A DNA stretch of 53,878 nucleotides from Candidatus Nitrosocaldus sp. (GCA_025054855.1 JANWZS010000013.1:1-53878); one strand, 5' to 3'. Counted from the first letter of the stretch, positions 24,902 to 32,622 are shown. A program made the numbers and translations. Notes: generated by a model from the letters alone, not told the origin.

Positions 24902-24913
24902 TTGATCGGTTGC

Positions 24914-24941
24914 ATTAACTTCCAGTGGAAGCGATGGTGTC
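24914..24941 (+). repeat. ORB 2
   Basis: Identical over 28 bases to ORB 1 and 40 bp downstream of it, about four helical turns, so both would face the same side of the helix. Confidence 0.85.
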
Positions 24942-24972
24942 ATAGATCAGTCTGTTAACCGTATTAACACCG

Positions 24973-25002
24973 ATTTAACGCTCCAGTGGAAGCGATGGTG
25001 TC
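24973..25002 (+). repeat. ORB 3
   Basis: Shares the 20-base core with ORB 1 and 2; the preceding bases differ slightly (cgctccagtgg). It is 61 bp from ORB 2, about six helical turns. Confidence 0.85.
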
Positions 25003-25022
25003 ATAACGATCCTTGCATGTAT

Positions 25023-25045
25023 GTAGTTAACCCATAGTTAACTAC
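25023..25045. repeat. Inverted GTAGTTAAC repeat in oriC
   Basis: GTAGTTAAC and GTTAACTAC flank a five-base loop ccata. GTTAAC-type motifs recur through the origin (for example near 24865, 24953 and 24964). Confidence 0.6.
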
Positions 25046-25061
25046 GTGTGAATGTGAGAGA

Positions 25062-25080
25062 GACACCACTATTTCCTCTG
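25062..25080 (-). repeat. Degenerate inverted ORB
   Basis: Read on the reverse strand, cagaggaaatagtggtgtc matches the ORB core at 14 of 19 positions, including both ends. It points against ORB 1-3, giving the inverted arrangement common at archaeal origins. Confidence 0.5.
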
Positions 25081-25111
25081 TCCATGCTGTAGATGGTTAC
25101 GATGGAGCATA

Positions 25112-25178
25112 TGAACAATCAATGATTATAGATAAATTATCAATAAAAGCTGAGTTAGTAGTTTAAAAACCGATATTG
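25112..25178. other. AT-rich candidate duplex unwinding element
   Basis: An AT-rich stretch (cluster attatagataaattatcaa and tttaaaaac) between the inverted ORB and orc1/cdc6, the expected site for initial melting. It also contains a TATA-like box that could drive orc1/cdc6. Confidence 0.5.
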
Positions 25179-25241
25179 CGAGTGTGTAGGTAAGTACATT
25201 GGAAATGGTGGTGTGGGTGTGTGTAGTATGGGGTGGGTACC

Positions 25242-26432
25242 ATGGGCTATGATAGTATTATAGATGAGATATTCAACAGGGTAGTAGCATCCAAGCCACT
25301 GATAAAGGATAGGGATGTGCTCAGGTCAGATTACGTACCAGATAGGCTACTCTACAGGGATAATGAGATAAGGGCAGTCGCAGAGTCGCTCTCCCCATTA
25401 CTCAAGGGCTCAAGGGCCTCTAATCTACTCCTGTATGGTAAGCCAGGGACGGGTAAGACAGCAGTTGCAAGATACGTACTCAAGCATCTCCAGGAGAGGG
25501 CGAGGAGGTCTGATCTGAACATCGCTCTAGCCTACTCCAACATGAAGAATGCGAAGAGGGAGTATACAGCGCTTGTACAGCTTGGGGAGGCGATAGGTCT
25601 GAGGTTCCCATTCACTGGTCTAGCATCTAGCGAGGTGTTCACCAGGATAGTGAACCACATAGATGAGCATGGTATAGATACTGTATTCGTACTCGATGAG
25701 ATAGACTTCCTAGTCAAGAAGCATGGTGATGAGGTACTCTACCAGATGACCAGGGCTAACGAGCGATTGCATAGGGGCTCCCTAGGTCTAGTAGGTATAT
25801 CGAATGATCTGAACTTCAAGGACCTGCTAGATCCCAGAGTGTTGAGCAGCCTGAGTGAGGAGGAGGTGCTCTTCTCCCCATACACGGTGGAGGAGTTGAG
25901 GAATATACTCATGGATAGGGCCAGGTTGGGCTTCCATGAAGGATGCATAAGCGATGCTGCCATAAACCTCTGCGCTGCTATAGCTGGGGCGGAGCATGGC
26001 GATGCCAGGAGGGCACTCGACCTGTTGAGGGTATCTGGTGAGGTTGCTGAGAGGGAGGGGGTTGGGAGGGTTGAGGAGAGGCATGTGAGGATAGCGGAGA
26101 AGAGGATAGAGCAGGATAAGGTCAGTGAGACCCTGAGGAAGTTACCACTGCATGAGAAGCTCGTGATACTGAGCGTCATGCTCTCAGACAAGGGTTCTAC
26201 TGGGAGCGTGTATGATACGTACACATCGCTGGCGAAGAGGCTAGGCATACAGCCAGTCACACAGAGGAGGGTAGGGATGATAGTGAGTGAACTTGATATG
26301 CAAGGCCTGCTGTACGCTCCAGTTATAAATCAGGGCAGGTATGGAAGGACTAAGCGCATATCCCTAGCCATACAGGCTTCACTTGTAAGAGATGTGCTTG
26401 TAGAGGACCCTATGATAGCGATGCTACTCTAA
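25242..26432 (+). CDS. cdc6: Orc1/Cdc6 replication initiator
   Basis: An AAA+ ATPase of about 396 residues that binds ORB sites and loads the MCM helicase. Counting from the upstream GTG, Walker A is GKPGTGKT at 69-76, Walker B VFVLDEID at 151-158, a sensor-1-like LGLVGISNDL follows, and sensor 2 is near EHGDARRALDLLR. The C-terminal winged helix (YTSLAKRLGIQPVTQRRVGM) binds the DNA. The frame can also begin at GTG 25233; ATG 25242 (MGYDSIIDEIF) looks the better start. Its position beside the ORB repeats means it probably binds its own upstream region and may regulate itself. Confidence 0.95.
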   Translation: MGYDSIIDEIFNRVVASKPLIKDRDVLRSDYVPDRLLYRDNEIRAVAESLSPLLKGSRASNLLLYGKPGTGKTAVARYVLKHLQERARRSDLNIALAYSNMKNAKREYTALVQLGEAIGLRFPFTGLASSEVFTRIVNHIDEHGIDTVFVLDEIDFLVKKHGDEVLYQMTRANERLHRGSLGLVGISNDLNFKDLLDPRVLSSLSEEEVLFSPYTVEELRNILMDRARLGFHEGCISDAAINLCAAIAGAEHGDARRALDLLRVSGEVAEREGVGRVEERHVRIAEKRIEQDKVSETLRKLPLHEKLVILSVMLSDKGSTGSVYDTYTSLAKRLGIQPVTQRRVGMIVSELDMQGLLYAPVINQGRYGRTKRISLAIQASLVRDVLVEDPMIAMLL

Positions 26433-26489
26433 CCGGATAGGATGAACATCCTTCCTGATCTATCCATGTATGTATGGTAGTGATTATCT

Positions 26490-26502
26490 TGATTTAAATA
26501 AC
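26490..26502 (+). promoter_or_regulatory. TATA-like box of the SpoIIM-like gene
   Basis: gatttaaataacc sits about 25-30 bp before ATG 26523, the expected archaeal TATA position for a leaderless transcript. Confidence 0.5.
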
Positions 26503-26522
26503 CAGCAATCACTTGAATCGGT

Positions 26523-27047
26523 ATGAGTAGGAAGAGGAGGCTCATACTCCTTGCATTGGCATCCCTAGCATTCGTAGCCTTCTTCAACATAGGTGCAAAC
26601 AGCGAGATAGGTGAGCAGGAGGCCAAGAGCATCACAGAGCAGTTCAGGGAGATGGTCAAGGATATAGATGCTTATGGGATATTCCTTAACAACTTCAGGA
26701 TAGCATTAGCCATGTTCATACCCGCCTTAGGGGTTGCGATAGGCCTCTTCTCAGCATACTCCACCGGCCTGGTATTCAAGGCACTTGTAGTAACAACACC
26801 AGAGTTGGCAGGTCTACCTCCCCTGCTCGTGCTTGCTACGCCATTCGGTATAATGGAGGTCATCTCCTATGGTATCGCCATGTCACAGAGTGGTATACTC
26901 TTGCACAGCATACTCAAGAAGGAGGGCTTCAGGCCCGTGATCATCCCAACGCTCATACAGATAGGCATAGTCTCTGCGCTACTGCTTGCAGGTGCATTCA
27001 TAGAGTACTACATGATAAGGACTGCTATGGAGAGGGTGCAGTTGTAG
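26523..27047 (+). CDS. SpoIIM/DUF95-family membrane protein
   Basis: A 174-residue integral membrane protein with four hydrophobic segments: LILLALASLAFVAFF (7-21), then FLNNFRIALAMFIPALGVAI (about 54-73), VFKALVVTTPELAGLPPLLV leading to ATPFGIMEVISYGIAMSQS, and IIPTLIQIGIVSALLLAGAF (about 140-160). The NN-x-R-A/I pattern and the PFGIMEV segment (PHGIxE in relatives) are typical of the Stage II sporulation M family, found widely in archaea. Function in archaea is unknown; a membrane-remodelling or transport role is inferred for the family. Confidence 0.78.
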   Translation: MSRKRRLILLALASLAFVAFFNIGANSEIGEQEAKSITEQFREMVKDIDAYGIFLNNFRIALAMFIPALGVAIGLFSAYSTGLVFKALVVTTPELAGLPPLLVLATPFGIMEVISYGIAMSQSGILLHSILKKEGFRPVIIPTLIQIGIVSALLLAGAFIEYYMIRTAMERVQL

Positions 27048-27116
27048 TGGGAGCAGTAGCAGTAGCAGCAGTAGCAGTACAAAACATTTATCCCATCCAT
27101 CCATCCATCCATCCCT
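27048..27116 (+). repeat. AGTAGC and CCAT repeat tracts before the PAC2 gene
   Basis: An AGTAGC/AGCAGT hexamer-like run (27048-27079) is followed by a TATA-like acatttatc and five CCAT units ending just before ATG 27121. The CCAT run lies between the TATA box and the start. Confidence 0.75.
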
Positions 27117-27120
27117 AGAT

Positions 27121-27876
27121 ATGCTTGGTAGTAAGGTGCACCACTATCCAAGGTTGGAGGACCCAGTGATGGTTGCTGCCCTACCAGATATGGGCAACGT
27201 TGCTGGCCTATGCATATCGACCCTGGTCAAGGGGTTGGATGCTGAGCTCTTCGCTGAGATATACGCATACTGGCCTCCATACGTTACTTACAGGGATGGT
27301 ATCGTGGAGTATAGGCAGTCTACGTACAGGTTCTACGCATCCAAGAGAGATGATCTCGTTATATTCGGGGGAGACTTCAACCCCACAGACCCAAGGAGGC
27401 TCTACGAGGTATGCTATGAGGTGATCCATATGGCTCAGAGGTTGTGCGTGAGGAGGCTCTACACCGTAGGGGCGGCGCTCAGACCATCGGTCGGGGCAGA
27501 GCCCAGGGTCTACGCTGCAGCAAACAACACCGACCTGCTAGATACACTGAAGGAGCACAACATACACGTGCTAGAGGGCGAAGGGCAGATAACTGGATTC
27601 AATGGTCTGCTGCTTGGTATAAGCATGGAGAGAGGCATAGACGCCATATGCATACTAGGTGAGATAGACAATCCAGAGATCATACAGCCCAGAGCGGCCA
27701 AGAGTGTGCTTGAGAAGCTCTTCGAGGTTACCAAGATGAGGAGGTTCAGCCTATCGGAGCTGGATGAGGAGGAGAGGAGGAAGAGGTTCATGGAGGAGCA
27801 ACTGCGTTACATGAGCAGTATGCTCGAGAGGGATAGGGCTAGGGGCAAGGGCAGGGATATCGGTATATACTACTGA
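27121..27876 (+). CDS. PAC2-family (proteasome assembly chaperone-like) protein
   Basis: A 251-residue protein. The opening VMVAALPDMGNVAGLCISTL is the PAC2 glycine-turn signature, followed by ELFAEIYAYWPPYVTYRDGI and a later GFNGLLLGISMERGIDAICI. The C-terminal 60 residues are a charged coiled-coil-like extension (LSELDEEERRKRFMEEQLRY). In eukaryotes PAC2 helps build proteasome alpha rings; archaeal PbaA/PbaB-type relatives are proposed proteasome cofactors. A second PAC2 protein is encoded at 47312. Role here is inferred from fold only. Confidence 0.78.
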   Translation: MLGSKVHHYPRLEDPVMVAALPDMGNVAGLCISTLVKGLDAELFAEIYAYWPPYVTYRDGIVEYRQSTYRFYASKRDDLVIFGGDFNPTDPRRLYEVCYEVIHMAQRLCVRRLYTVGAALRPSVGAEPRVYAAANNTDLLDTLKEHNIHVLEGEGQITGFNGLLLGISMERGIDAICILGEIDNPEIIQPRAAKSVLEKLFEVTKMRRFSLSELDEEERRKRFMEEQLRYMSSMLERDRARGKGRDIGIYY

Positions 27877-27950
27877 TGGACCACCTGCCTCCCACCACAT
27901 CTACTCTACTACTCCCACACACCCCTACTCCATCACAACACCCAACCATA

Positions 27951-28664
27951 TCATCTACCTACTGGTCTGATGACCATAACGCACAGATCGCTATACTCCC
28001 TATCTGGGATATCAGCAAGGGTGCAGTGTGTAGCCCTCTCGCTGCTCAGCGTTAGGTTCTCGTATATATCAACTGCAAAGCCCTTCACATCAACACCCTC
28101 ATCCCTCAGGAACCTCCCTATATGCTGTGGCATAAAGTCCCATGGCCTAGGCAGGAGTATTACACTGCGCCTTGCCCTCAACGCACCAATGAGCATATCC
28201 TTCTCTCTGTCTATGCTACCTGTTATGTGGAACGTTATAAGGCTGGACCTGTCTATGGCAACCCTCGACCTTGCTGCTGCAACCTGTACAGAGCTTATCC
28301 CTGGGATTATCTCGACCCCAACACCATTATCGGTGAATAGTGATATCAGTCTATCAACGATCTCGGACTCTGAGAAGTCTGGGTCTCCGGTGAAGAGTAT
28401 GCAGCATACCCTCTCCCTACCCTTCAGATCATCCACCACCTGAGCATACACATGATCCTGAGTCTTCATGGTTATCACCCTGACATCCTTCTTACTCTCT
28501 CCATGACCCCCTCTCCCATCCATGCCATCCACGATACCCCTTACAGCATTCAGCGCATGCCTGTACCCAACTACTATATCCGCACCCTCGATTAGCCTCC
28601 TAGCGATATCGGTTATGTAACCCTCACCCCCAGGCCCAACACCAACCAGGTACACCTTGCTCAT
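27951..28664 (-). CDS. cbiE: Cobalt-precorrin-7 (C5)-methyltransferase
   Basis: A SAM-dependent tetrapyrrole methylase. VYLVGVGPGGEGYITDIARR is the family P-loop-like opening, FTGDPDFSESEIVDRL the second conserved turn, and IIPGISSVQVAAARSRVA the third, with the pattern of CbiE (C5 methylation in cobalamin corrin synthesis). The C-terminal end DYSDLCVMVI-like (REYSDLCVMVIRP) also fits. A four-codon extension to 28676 is possible, but ATG 28664 lies 26 bp from the TATA box shared with the divergent mini-gene at 28711. Other cob/cbi genes are not in the window. BluB at 4545 serves the lower-ligand side of the same pathway. Confidence 0.85.
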   Translation of the reverse strand: MSKVYLVGVGPGGEGYITDIARRLIEGADIVVGYRHALNAVRGIVDGMDGRGGHGESKKDVRVITMKTQDHVYAQVVDDLKGRERVCCILFTGDPDFSESEIVDRLISLFTDNGVGVEIIPGISSVQVAAARSRVAIDRSSLITFHITGSIDREKDMLIGALRARRSVILLPRPWDFMPQHIGRFLRDEGVDVKGFAVDIYENLTLSSERATHCTLADIPDREYSDLCVMVIRPVGR

Positions 28665-28679
28665 ACGAGAGGGCAAAAG

Positions 28680-28696
28680 GTTTAATTATATAATCC
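28680..28696. promoter_or_regulatory. Shared TATA region (cbiE / 35-residue gene)
   Basis: gtttaattatataatcc is nearly symmetric. It lies about 25 bp from the cbiE ATG on the minus strand and about 25 bp from ATG 28711 on the plus strand. Confidence 0.55.
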
Positions 28697-28710
28697 TATG
28701 CTGTCTCTGC

Positions 28711-28818
28711 ATGGTGCTGGATGAGAAGAGGGTGCCAAAGGAGATATACGACTGGCTGGTCTCAGAGTCACTCAACATAAATACTGATGAGCTGAGGAAG
28801 AGGGGAGGCAAGAAGTAG
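28711..28818 (+). CDS. 35-residue protein
   Basis: An ATG frame of 35 residues, MVLDEKRVPKEIYDWLVSES, then LNINTDELRKRGGKK. It is helical, charged and basic at the end. The TATA box placed 25 bp before it, shared with cbiE, and its coherent amphipathic pattern argue for a real gene. No family is known to me. Confidence 0.45.
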   Translation: MVLDEKRVPKEIYDWLVSESLNINTDELRKRGGKK

Positions 28819-28996
28819 TAGGAGAGGAGAGGGCAGAGTATAGCATAGCATAGTATAGTGAGAGGGAAGTAGTAGTAGTAAGTAATACAGGCCAGGCAGT
28901 AGGTAACCAGCTATATTTTGGGCGAGTGATCATATCCGAATCCCCTTAGTACTGGTAGGGTAAAATCCTTATATCCTCCGATGTTGAGAGTATGGT

Positions 28997-29338
28997 ATGC
29001 AGTTCGACTATGAGGAGTTTCAGAGTGTCGAAGAGGTGATGGCCTACCTCGTAACCATAGCACCACTCATGAAGCAGGTTATGGTCCTGCACACTTATAG
29101 GGGTTACACATTTGCACTGCTACCATTCTCCCCCCTCTCTGGGGATCACATACTCATGGTCTACTCCAAGAGGGAGATCGAGCAGGGTCTCATAGAGTTC
29201 GATATATCAACATTGAAGTACAGGAAGGTCGGTGCTGTTGAGAGGGCGGATAAGAACTACTTCATCGTAACGACTCCAAAGAGGAATACGCTGGCAGATA
29301 AGGCGATAGAGGAGTTGGAGAAGAAGGGCAGTAGTTAG
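28997..29338 (+). CDS. Conserved-looking cytoplasmic protein
   Basis: A 113-residue protein with alternating strands and helices (QVMVLHTYRGYTFALLPF, then GDHILMVYSKREIEQGLIEF, then YFIVTTPKRNTLADKAIEEL). The pattern suggests a small alpha/beta domain. No catalytic motif is visible. Start ATG 28997 follows a TATA-like ccttatatcc by about 20 bp. Function unknown. Confidence 0.6.
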   Translation: MQFDYEEFQSVEEVMAYLVTIAPLMKQVMVLHTYRGYTFALLPFSPLSGDHILMVYSKREIEQGLIEFDISTLKYRKVGAVERADKNYFIVTTPKRNTLADKAIEELEKKGSS

Positions 29339-29644
29339 TTAGTAGAATGATGATGAACGATGATAATGATAATGATGATGATGATGGCTAGTGGCATCTG
29401 CTCTACGGATAGATCGAATCTGATAGACGTTCTTGATGTGGTGCATGTATGAATGCATGCTCGATTGCAATGGTAGCATCAGTTGTAGCGAGACTCGTTC
29501 GTTACTAGTTCGTTAGTTGGTGCCTAGTAACACCGACCATTGGTCGATAGCATCCGATCGCTGGCCTCTACGTTGATACGGATCAATCCCTACTCATCAT
29601 CAGGAAGATCGGGATGGCTTCAGTCATGTCAGGGCATCCATATC
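29339..29644. other. Intergenic tract
   Basis: About 300 bases. A GAT/AAT microsatellite-like run (atgatgatgaacgatgataatgataatg) occupies 29347-29386. No credible gene or hairpin was found in the rest. Confidence 0.4.
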
Positions 29645-30304
29645 CTATGGCGTGGACCATCCATCAGCAACCTTCAAACCCTGCACGGTATCCCTCAGCG
29701 TATCTATCCTATGCTTCAAAACATGCACTAGAAGCATCTGATCCCTGTGGGAGTACCTGGCCGAGAGTATTGCACTGCTCTTACTCCACAGATACCTGCT
29801 GCCATACGCCCTTGGCTCCTCAACCATCCTCTTCCTTATGCTGGTTACCAAGAATGGGATGGAGTACCTCCCTGCATGTATGCCAAGCAACGATATGTAC
29901 GATGTTAGGAGTTGGTTGAGTGAGGTTATATTAACCCCATCGTAGAGATGGTAGAATCCATGTATAGAGTCCAGTACCACCAGCCCAGTATCGTCATCGA
30001 TGCTGGAAGAGGCATGAGCGAGTAGGTGCTCCAGCCTACCCTTATCAGGGATGAATATATCCATCCTTACACCACCATTCTCCTTCCCCCTCACATCCCT
30101 TGATCCTATCCTCATCATACCCATCATCATGCCGTGCCTTGTGTATGCAGTGAACACTGTATCCAGATCGATATACACTATTCTACCATGTTCAATCGAC
30201 CCCACGAGACTTGATACGAAGCATATCCTTGCGAGGGCATCCTCTGCCACCATAAGGTTGATCCCCTTGCCATCTAGCAGGTCAAGTAGCATCTCCCTCA
30301 CCAT
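29645..30304 (-). CDS. RecA-fold protein with a degenerate P-loop
   Basis: A 219-residue protein that threads onto the RecA/KaiC/RadB core: an N-terminal strand and loop (LLDGKGINLMVAEDALARIC), a strand IVYIDLDTVF and a Walker-B-like strand LVVLDSIHGFYHL, followed by the segment IPFLVTSIRKRM. The loop in the Walker A position reads AEDALARI instead of GxxxxGKT/S, so ATP hydrolysis is unlikely. It may be a non-catalytic paralogue, comparable to RecA-like accessory recombinases in archaea. The promoter region with a TATA at about 30328-30335 is shared with the divergent aminotransferase. Confidence 0.55.
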   Translation of the reverse strand: MVREMLLDLLDGKGINLMVAEDALARICFVSSLVGSIEHGRIVYIDLDTVFTAYTRHGMMMGMMRIGSRDVRGKENGGVRMDIFIPDKGRLEHLLAHASSSIDDDTGLVVLDSIHGFYHLYDGVNITSLNQLLTSYISLLGIHAGRYSIPFLVTSIRKRMVEEPRAYGSRYLWSKSSAILSARYSHRDQMLLVHVLKHRIDTLRDTVQGLKVADGWSTP

Positions 30305-30326
30305 ACTGGCTACCCACTCATATTCA

Positions 30327-30338
30327 TATCTTTAAATT
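30327..30338. promoter_or_regulatory. Shared TATA region (RecA-fold / aminotransferase genes)
   Basis: tctttaaattgc lies about 26 bp from the minus-strand start at 30304 and about 26 bp from ATG 30358 on the plus strand. Confidence 0.5.
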
Positions 30339-30357
30339 GCACAGGTACACATCTACG

Positions 30358-31578
30358 ATGGCCATGGCCATAGACCCAGAGTCCATAAAGAGGGACTTTC
30401 CCAGGATGAGGGGCATATACCTGAACAACGCATCCAGCGCACCCATACCATTCAGCGCAATAAAGGCAGTTACCGATCTCCTCATCTCTTACGATGAGTA
30501 TGGCCCAGACTCCAGTGCATCAGCAGCTATGCTGGATGGGATACTGAGCATGACAAGGAGGGAGGTTGCAAGGCTCATAAACTGCAGTGAGGATGAGATA
30601 GTATTCACACAGAGCACAACACATGCCATAAACATGGTTGCAAACGGTCTGACCATCAACAAGGATGATACCATAGTGATAAGGGATGGCGAGCATGAGC
30701 ATCCTGCCAACCACTACGCATGGTTGGTGTTGGGGAGGAGGGGTGCGAGGATAAGAACCCTCAGCATCAGGGATGAGGACGGAGGGATAGATGTGGAGGA
30801 GTTGAGGGAGATGGTTGATTCCCATGAAGGGGTTAGACTCGTAGCACTCAGCCATGTACTCTTCAACACTGGGCTCATACTCCCAGTGGAAGAGGTAAGC
30901 AAGATACTCAGGGAGAGGGGCATACACCTCTTCATAGATGCTGCACAGAGCGTAGGGTGCATGGATGTTGATGTCAAGAGGCTTGGATGCTCATTCATGG
31001 CATTCCCATCATCGAAGTGGCTTTGTGCACCCCCTGGTCTAGGCATACTCTACTGCAGCAGGGAGGCGTGGGATGATATAGAGCCATCGTACGTTGGTGG
31101 GGAGTCGGCATTCATCCATGAGGGTTCGCTCCATTACAGGGAGATGCCCTACAGGATGCAGGCTGGGTTTAGGGGTTATGCGTTGCTTGCTGGACTGTTA
31201 GCATCACTACAGTACATAGGCAGTATAGGGATTGCGAGGATAAGGAACTGGAACATGCATCTGGCCGAGATGGTTAGGGAGGGGCTGAAGGAGTACGATG
31301 ATGGTCAGCATATCAGACTGTATGGGCCAGAGGACTCTAGGCTGAGATCAAGCATAGTATCGTTCAGCCTCAAGAGGGGGGATGGTGATGGTAGGGGAGA
31401 TGATGGGAGCGTGAGAAGCCTGGTTAGAGAACTCGAGAAGGAGGGTATAATTGTAGCAGAGAGGGATGTCTTGAAGAAGAAAATAGTTAGGGTCTCTCCT
31501 CACTTCTTCAACAGCGAGGATGATATAGCAAGGTTCTTGACCACGCTGAGGAGGCTTCTACCATCACTCACTTCTTGA
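30358..31578 (+). CDS. Class V aminotransferase-fold PLP enzyme
   Basis: A PLP enzyme of about 406 residues with the SufS/IscS/isopenicillin-epimerase fold: GIYLNNASSAPIPFSAIKAV, the FTQSTTHAINMVANGL cofactor loop, LFIDAAQSVGCMDVDV, and the Schiff-base Lys in PSSKWLCAPPGLG. The conserved cysteine loop of cysteine desulfurases (RxGxxCA) is absent from the region around DDGSVRSLVRELEKEGIIVA, so sulfur mobilisation is doubtful; an epimerase- or lyase-type reaction is as likely. An upstream ATG at 30337 would add seven residues but overlaps the TATA region, so ATG 30358 is preferred. The 3' end overlaps the convergent RAM-domain gene by 11 bp. Confidence 0.82.
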   Translation: MAMAIDPESIKRDFPRMRGIYLNNASSAPIPFSAIKAVTDLLISYDEYGPDSSASAAMLDGILSMTRREVARLINCSEDEIVFTQSTTHAINMVANGLTINKDDTIVIRDGEHEHPANHYAWLVLGRRGARIRTLSIRDEDGGIDVEELREMVDSHEGVRLVALSHVLFNTGLILPVEEVSKILRERGIHLFIDAAQSVGCMDVDVKRLGCSFMAFPSSKWLCAPPGLGILYCSREAWDDIEPSYVGGESAFIHEGSLHYREMPYRMQAGFRGYALLAGLLASLQYIGSIGIARIRNWNMHLAEMVREGLKEYDDGQHIRLYGPEDSRLRSSIVSFSLKRGDGDGRGDDGSVRSLVRELEKEGIIVAERDVLKKKIVRVSPHFFNSEDDIARFLTTLRRLLPSLTS

Positions 31579-31822
31579 CCTGTTGCCCCTGCCCCTCTAT
31601 CACTATCATGGTGAGCGTTGACCTAACCTTGTCTATCCTCCTTATCTTCCACGTTATTATCTCCCTCAACTTGTCCATCGAGTCGGACTCTATCTTTGCA
31701 ACTATATCGTACACGCCATATACTCCAGCGACCTCTCTTGCCTCAGGGATCTTCCTTATCTCCTTTATTATCTCATCCTCTGCTCCCAGATCGCAGTTTA
31801 TCAGCACGTACGCCGTTGGCAT
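31568..31822 (-). CDS. Stand-alone Lrp/AsnC RAM domain protein
   Basis: An 84-residue protein that is only the ligand-binding and oligomerisation domain of Lrp/AsnC regulators, without a DNA-binding part. AYVLINCDLGAEDEIIKEIR, then GVYGVYDIVAKIESDSMDKL and VRSTLTMIVIEG follow the RAM beta-alpha-beta pattern. Such proteins form rings that bind amino acids and may modify full-length Lrp factors. Its stop overlaps the 3' end of the aminotransferase gene. Confidence 0.85.
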   Translation of the reverse strand: MPTAYVLINCDLGAEDEIIKEIRKIPEAREVAGVYGVYDIVAKIESDSMDKLREIITWKIRRIDKVRSTLTMIVIEGQGQQVKK

Positions 31823-31906
31823 AATCTAGCATTATTACTCCAGTATTTAACCTATTCTATCACCATTACTCGTGATAAGGGGAGATCTCGCCTGCTTGAT
31901 CACAAT

Positions 31907-32119
31907 TCAGGTGCCTCCACCCCCCCTCTCCCTCCCCTTCCTCCTGCTGCTGTACCTTATGGCCTTGAACCTGAGCGATAACCCGAATATCAGTATGCCT
32001 GTGACTATGAGCATCATCCCCCTTATGAATGCGAACTCATCCCCAGATATGAATATAGCCAGTACACCTATCACTATTATCGCTATCCCAGCACCAATAC
32101 CTATTACACCTATATTCAT
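31907..32119 (-). CDS. Small two-helix membrane protein
   Basis: A 70-residue protein with two membrane segments, VIGIGAGIAIIVIGVLAIFI (4-23) and GMMLIVTGILIFGLSL (34-49), and a strongly basic tail (FKAIRYSSRRKGRERGGGGT) that would face the cytoplasm. No known family is apparent. Confidence 0.6.
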   Translation of the reverse strand: MNIGVIGIGAGIAIIVIGVLAIFISGDEFAFIRGMMLIVTGILIFGLSLRFKAIRYSSRRKGRERGGGGT

Positions 32120-32183
32120 TGCGCTAGTATGCGACGTGCCTATTTAAAAAGATAAGAAAAATAGGATGTTCAGGGCTTGCCTA

Positions 32184-32501
32184 TCAGGACTGGGTCTGCA
32201 ACCTCTTGCATGCTGCAACAAGATCGTTGAAGGTCCCTAGGGGCACTATCTTCAATGCGTTGAACGATGCTATATCAACATCCATGGCAAACCTCTGCAG
32301 CCTATGGGCATCATCCGCATCAGCAATCCATACGAACGTATGCTCCAGCGCCGAGTGGTACATGCCTAGGAACTTCACGTTGTGCTTCTTCGCCACCTCA
32401 TCCAGGCGCTCATTTATGCTAAGCACTGCCCTCCTGCTCCTCTCATTGTATAGTGGGCAGCTCTCAACGCTATGCTCTCCGAAGAGGCCGTACAGTGACA
32501 T
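32184..32501 (-). CDS. Conserved-looking protein of unknown function
   Basis: A 105-residue protein starting MSLYGLFGEHSVESCPLYNE. A ferredoxin-like beta-alpha-beta pattern is suggested by VKFLGMYHSALEHTFVWIAD, followed by AHRLQRFAMDVDIASFNALK. One Cys and several His occur (HSALEHT) but no known metal site is clear. It may be a small dimeric stress- or ligand-binding domain protein; unassigned. It stands between the small membrane-protein gene and the divergent MDR gene. Confidence 0.6.
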   Translation of the reverse strand: MSLYGLFGEHSVESCPLYNERSRRAVLSINERLDEVAKKHNVKFLGMYHSALEHTFVWIADADDAHRLQRFAMDVDIASFNALKIVPLGTFNDLVAACKRLQTQS

Positions 32502-32587
32502 CGTGGATTGGGTGTAGATTGCTTATTTAACATTTGCTGATCTCATAGCGTTAATCCTTGCACTCTACTGGCACTCTACTGGTCATA

Positions 32588-32600
32588 AAGTATATTAATG
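32588..32600 (+). promoter_or_regulatory. TATA-like box of the MDR gene
   Basis: aaagtatattaat lies about 28 bp before ATG 32623 and supports that start over the in-frame TTG 32614. Confidence 0.5.
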
Positions 32601-32622
32601 ATCTTAACATCTCTTGCTCCTA

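Larger units (their letters stand above)
24744..25232. other. oriC: Replication origin (oriC) region
   Basis: The 489-bp spacer between the DHH gene and orc1/cdc6 holds three near-identical ORB (origin recognition box) repeats in direct orientation, one degenerate ORB in the opposite orientation, and repeated GTTAAC motifs. An AT-rich stretch at about 25112-25178 could be the DNA unwinding element. This is the layout of archaeal origins recognised by Orc1/Cdc6, the gene for which begins at its right edge. The identification rests on the sequence match to known ORB consensus (ttccagtggaaac) and on context; it is not proven active. Confidence 0.85.
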
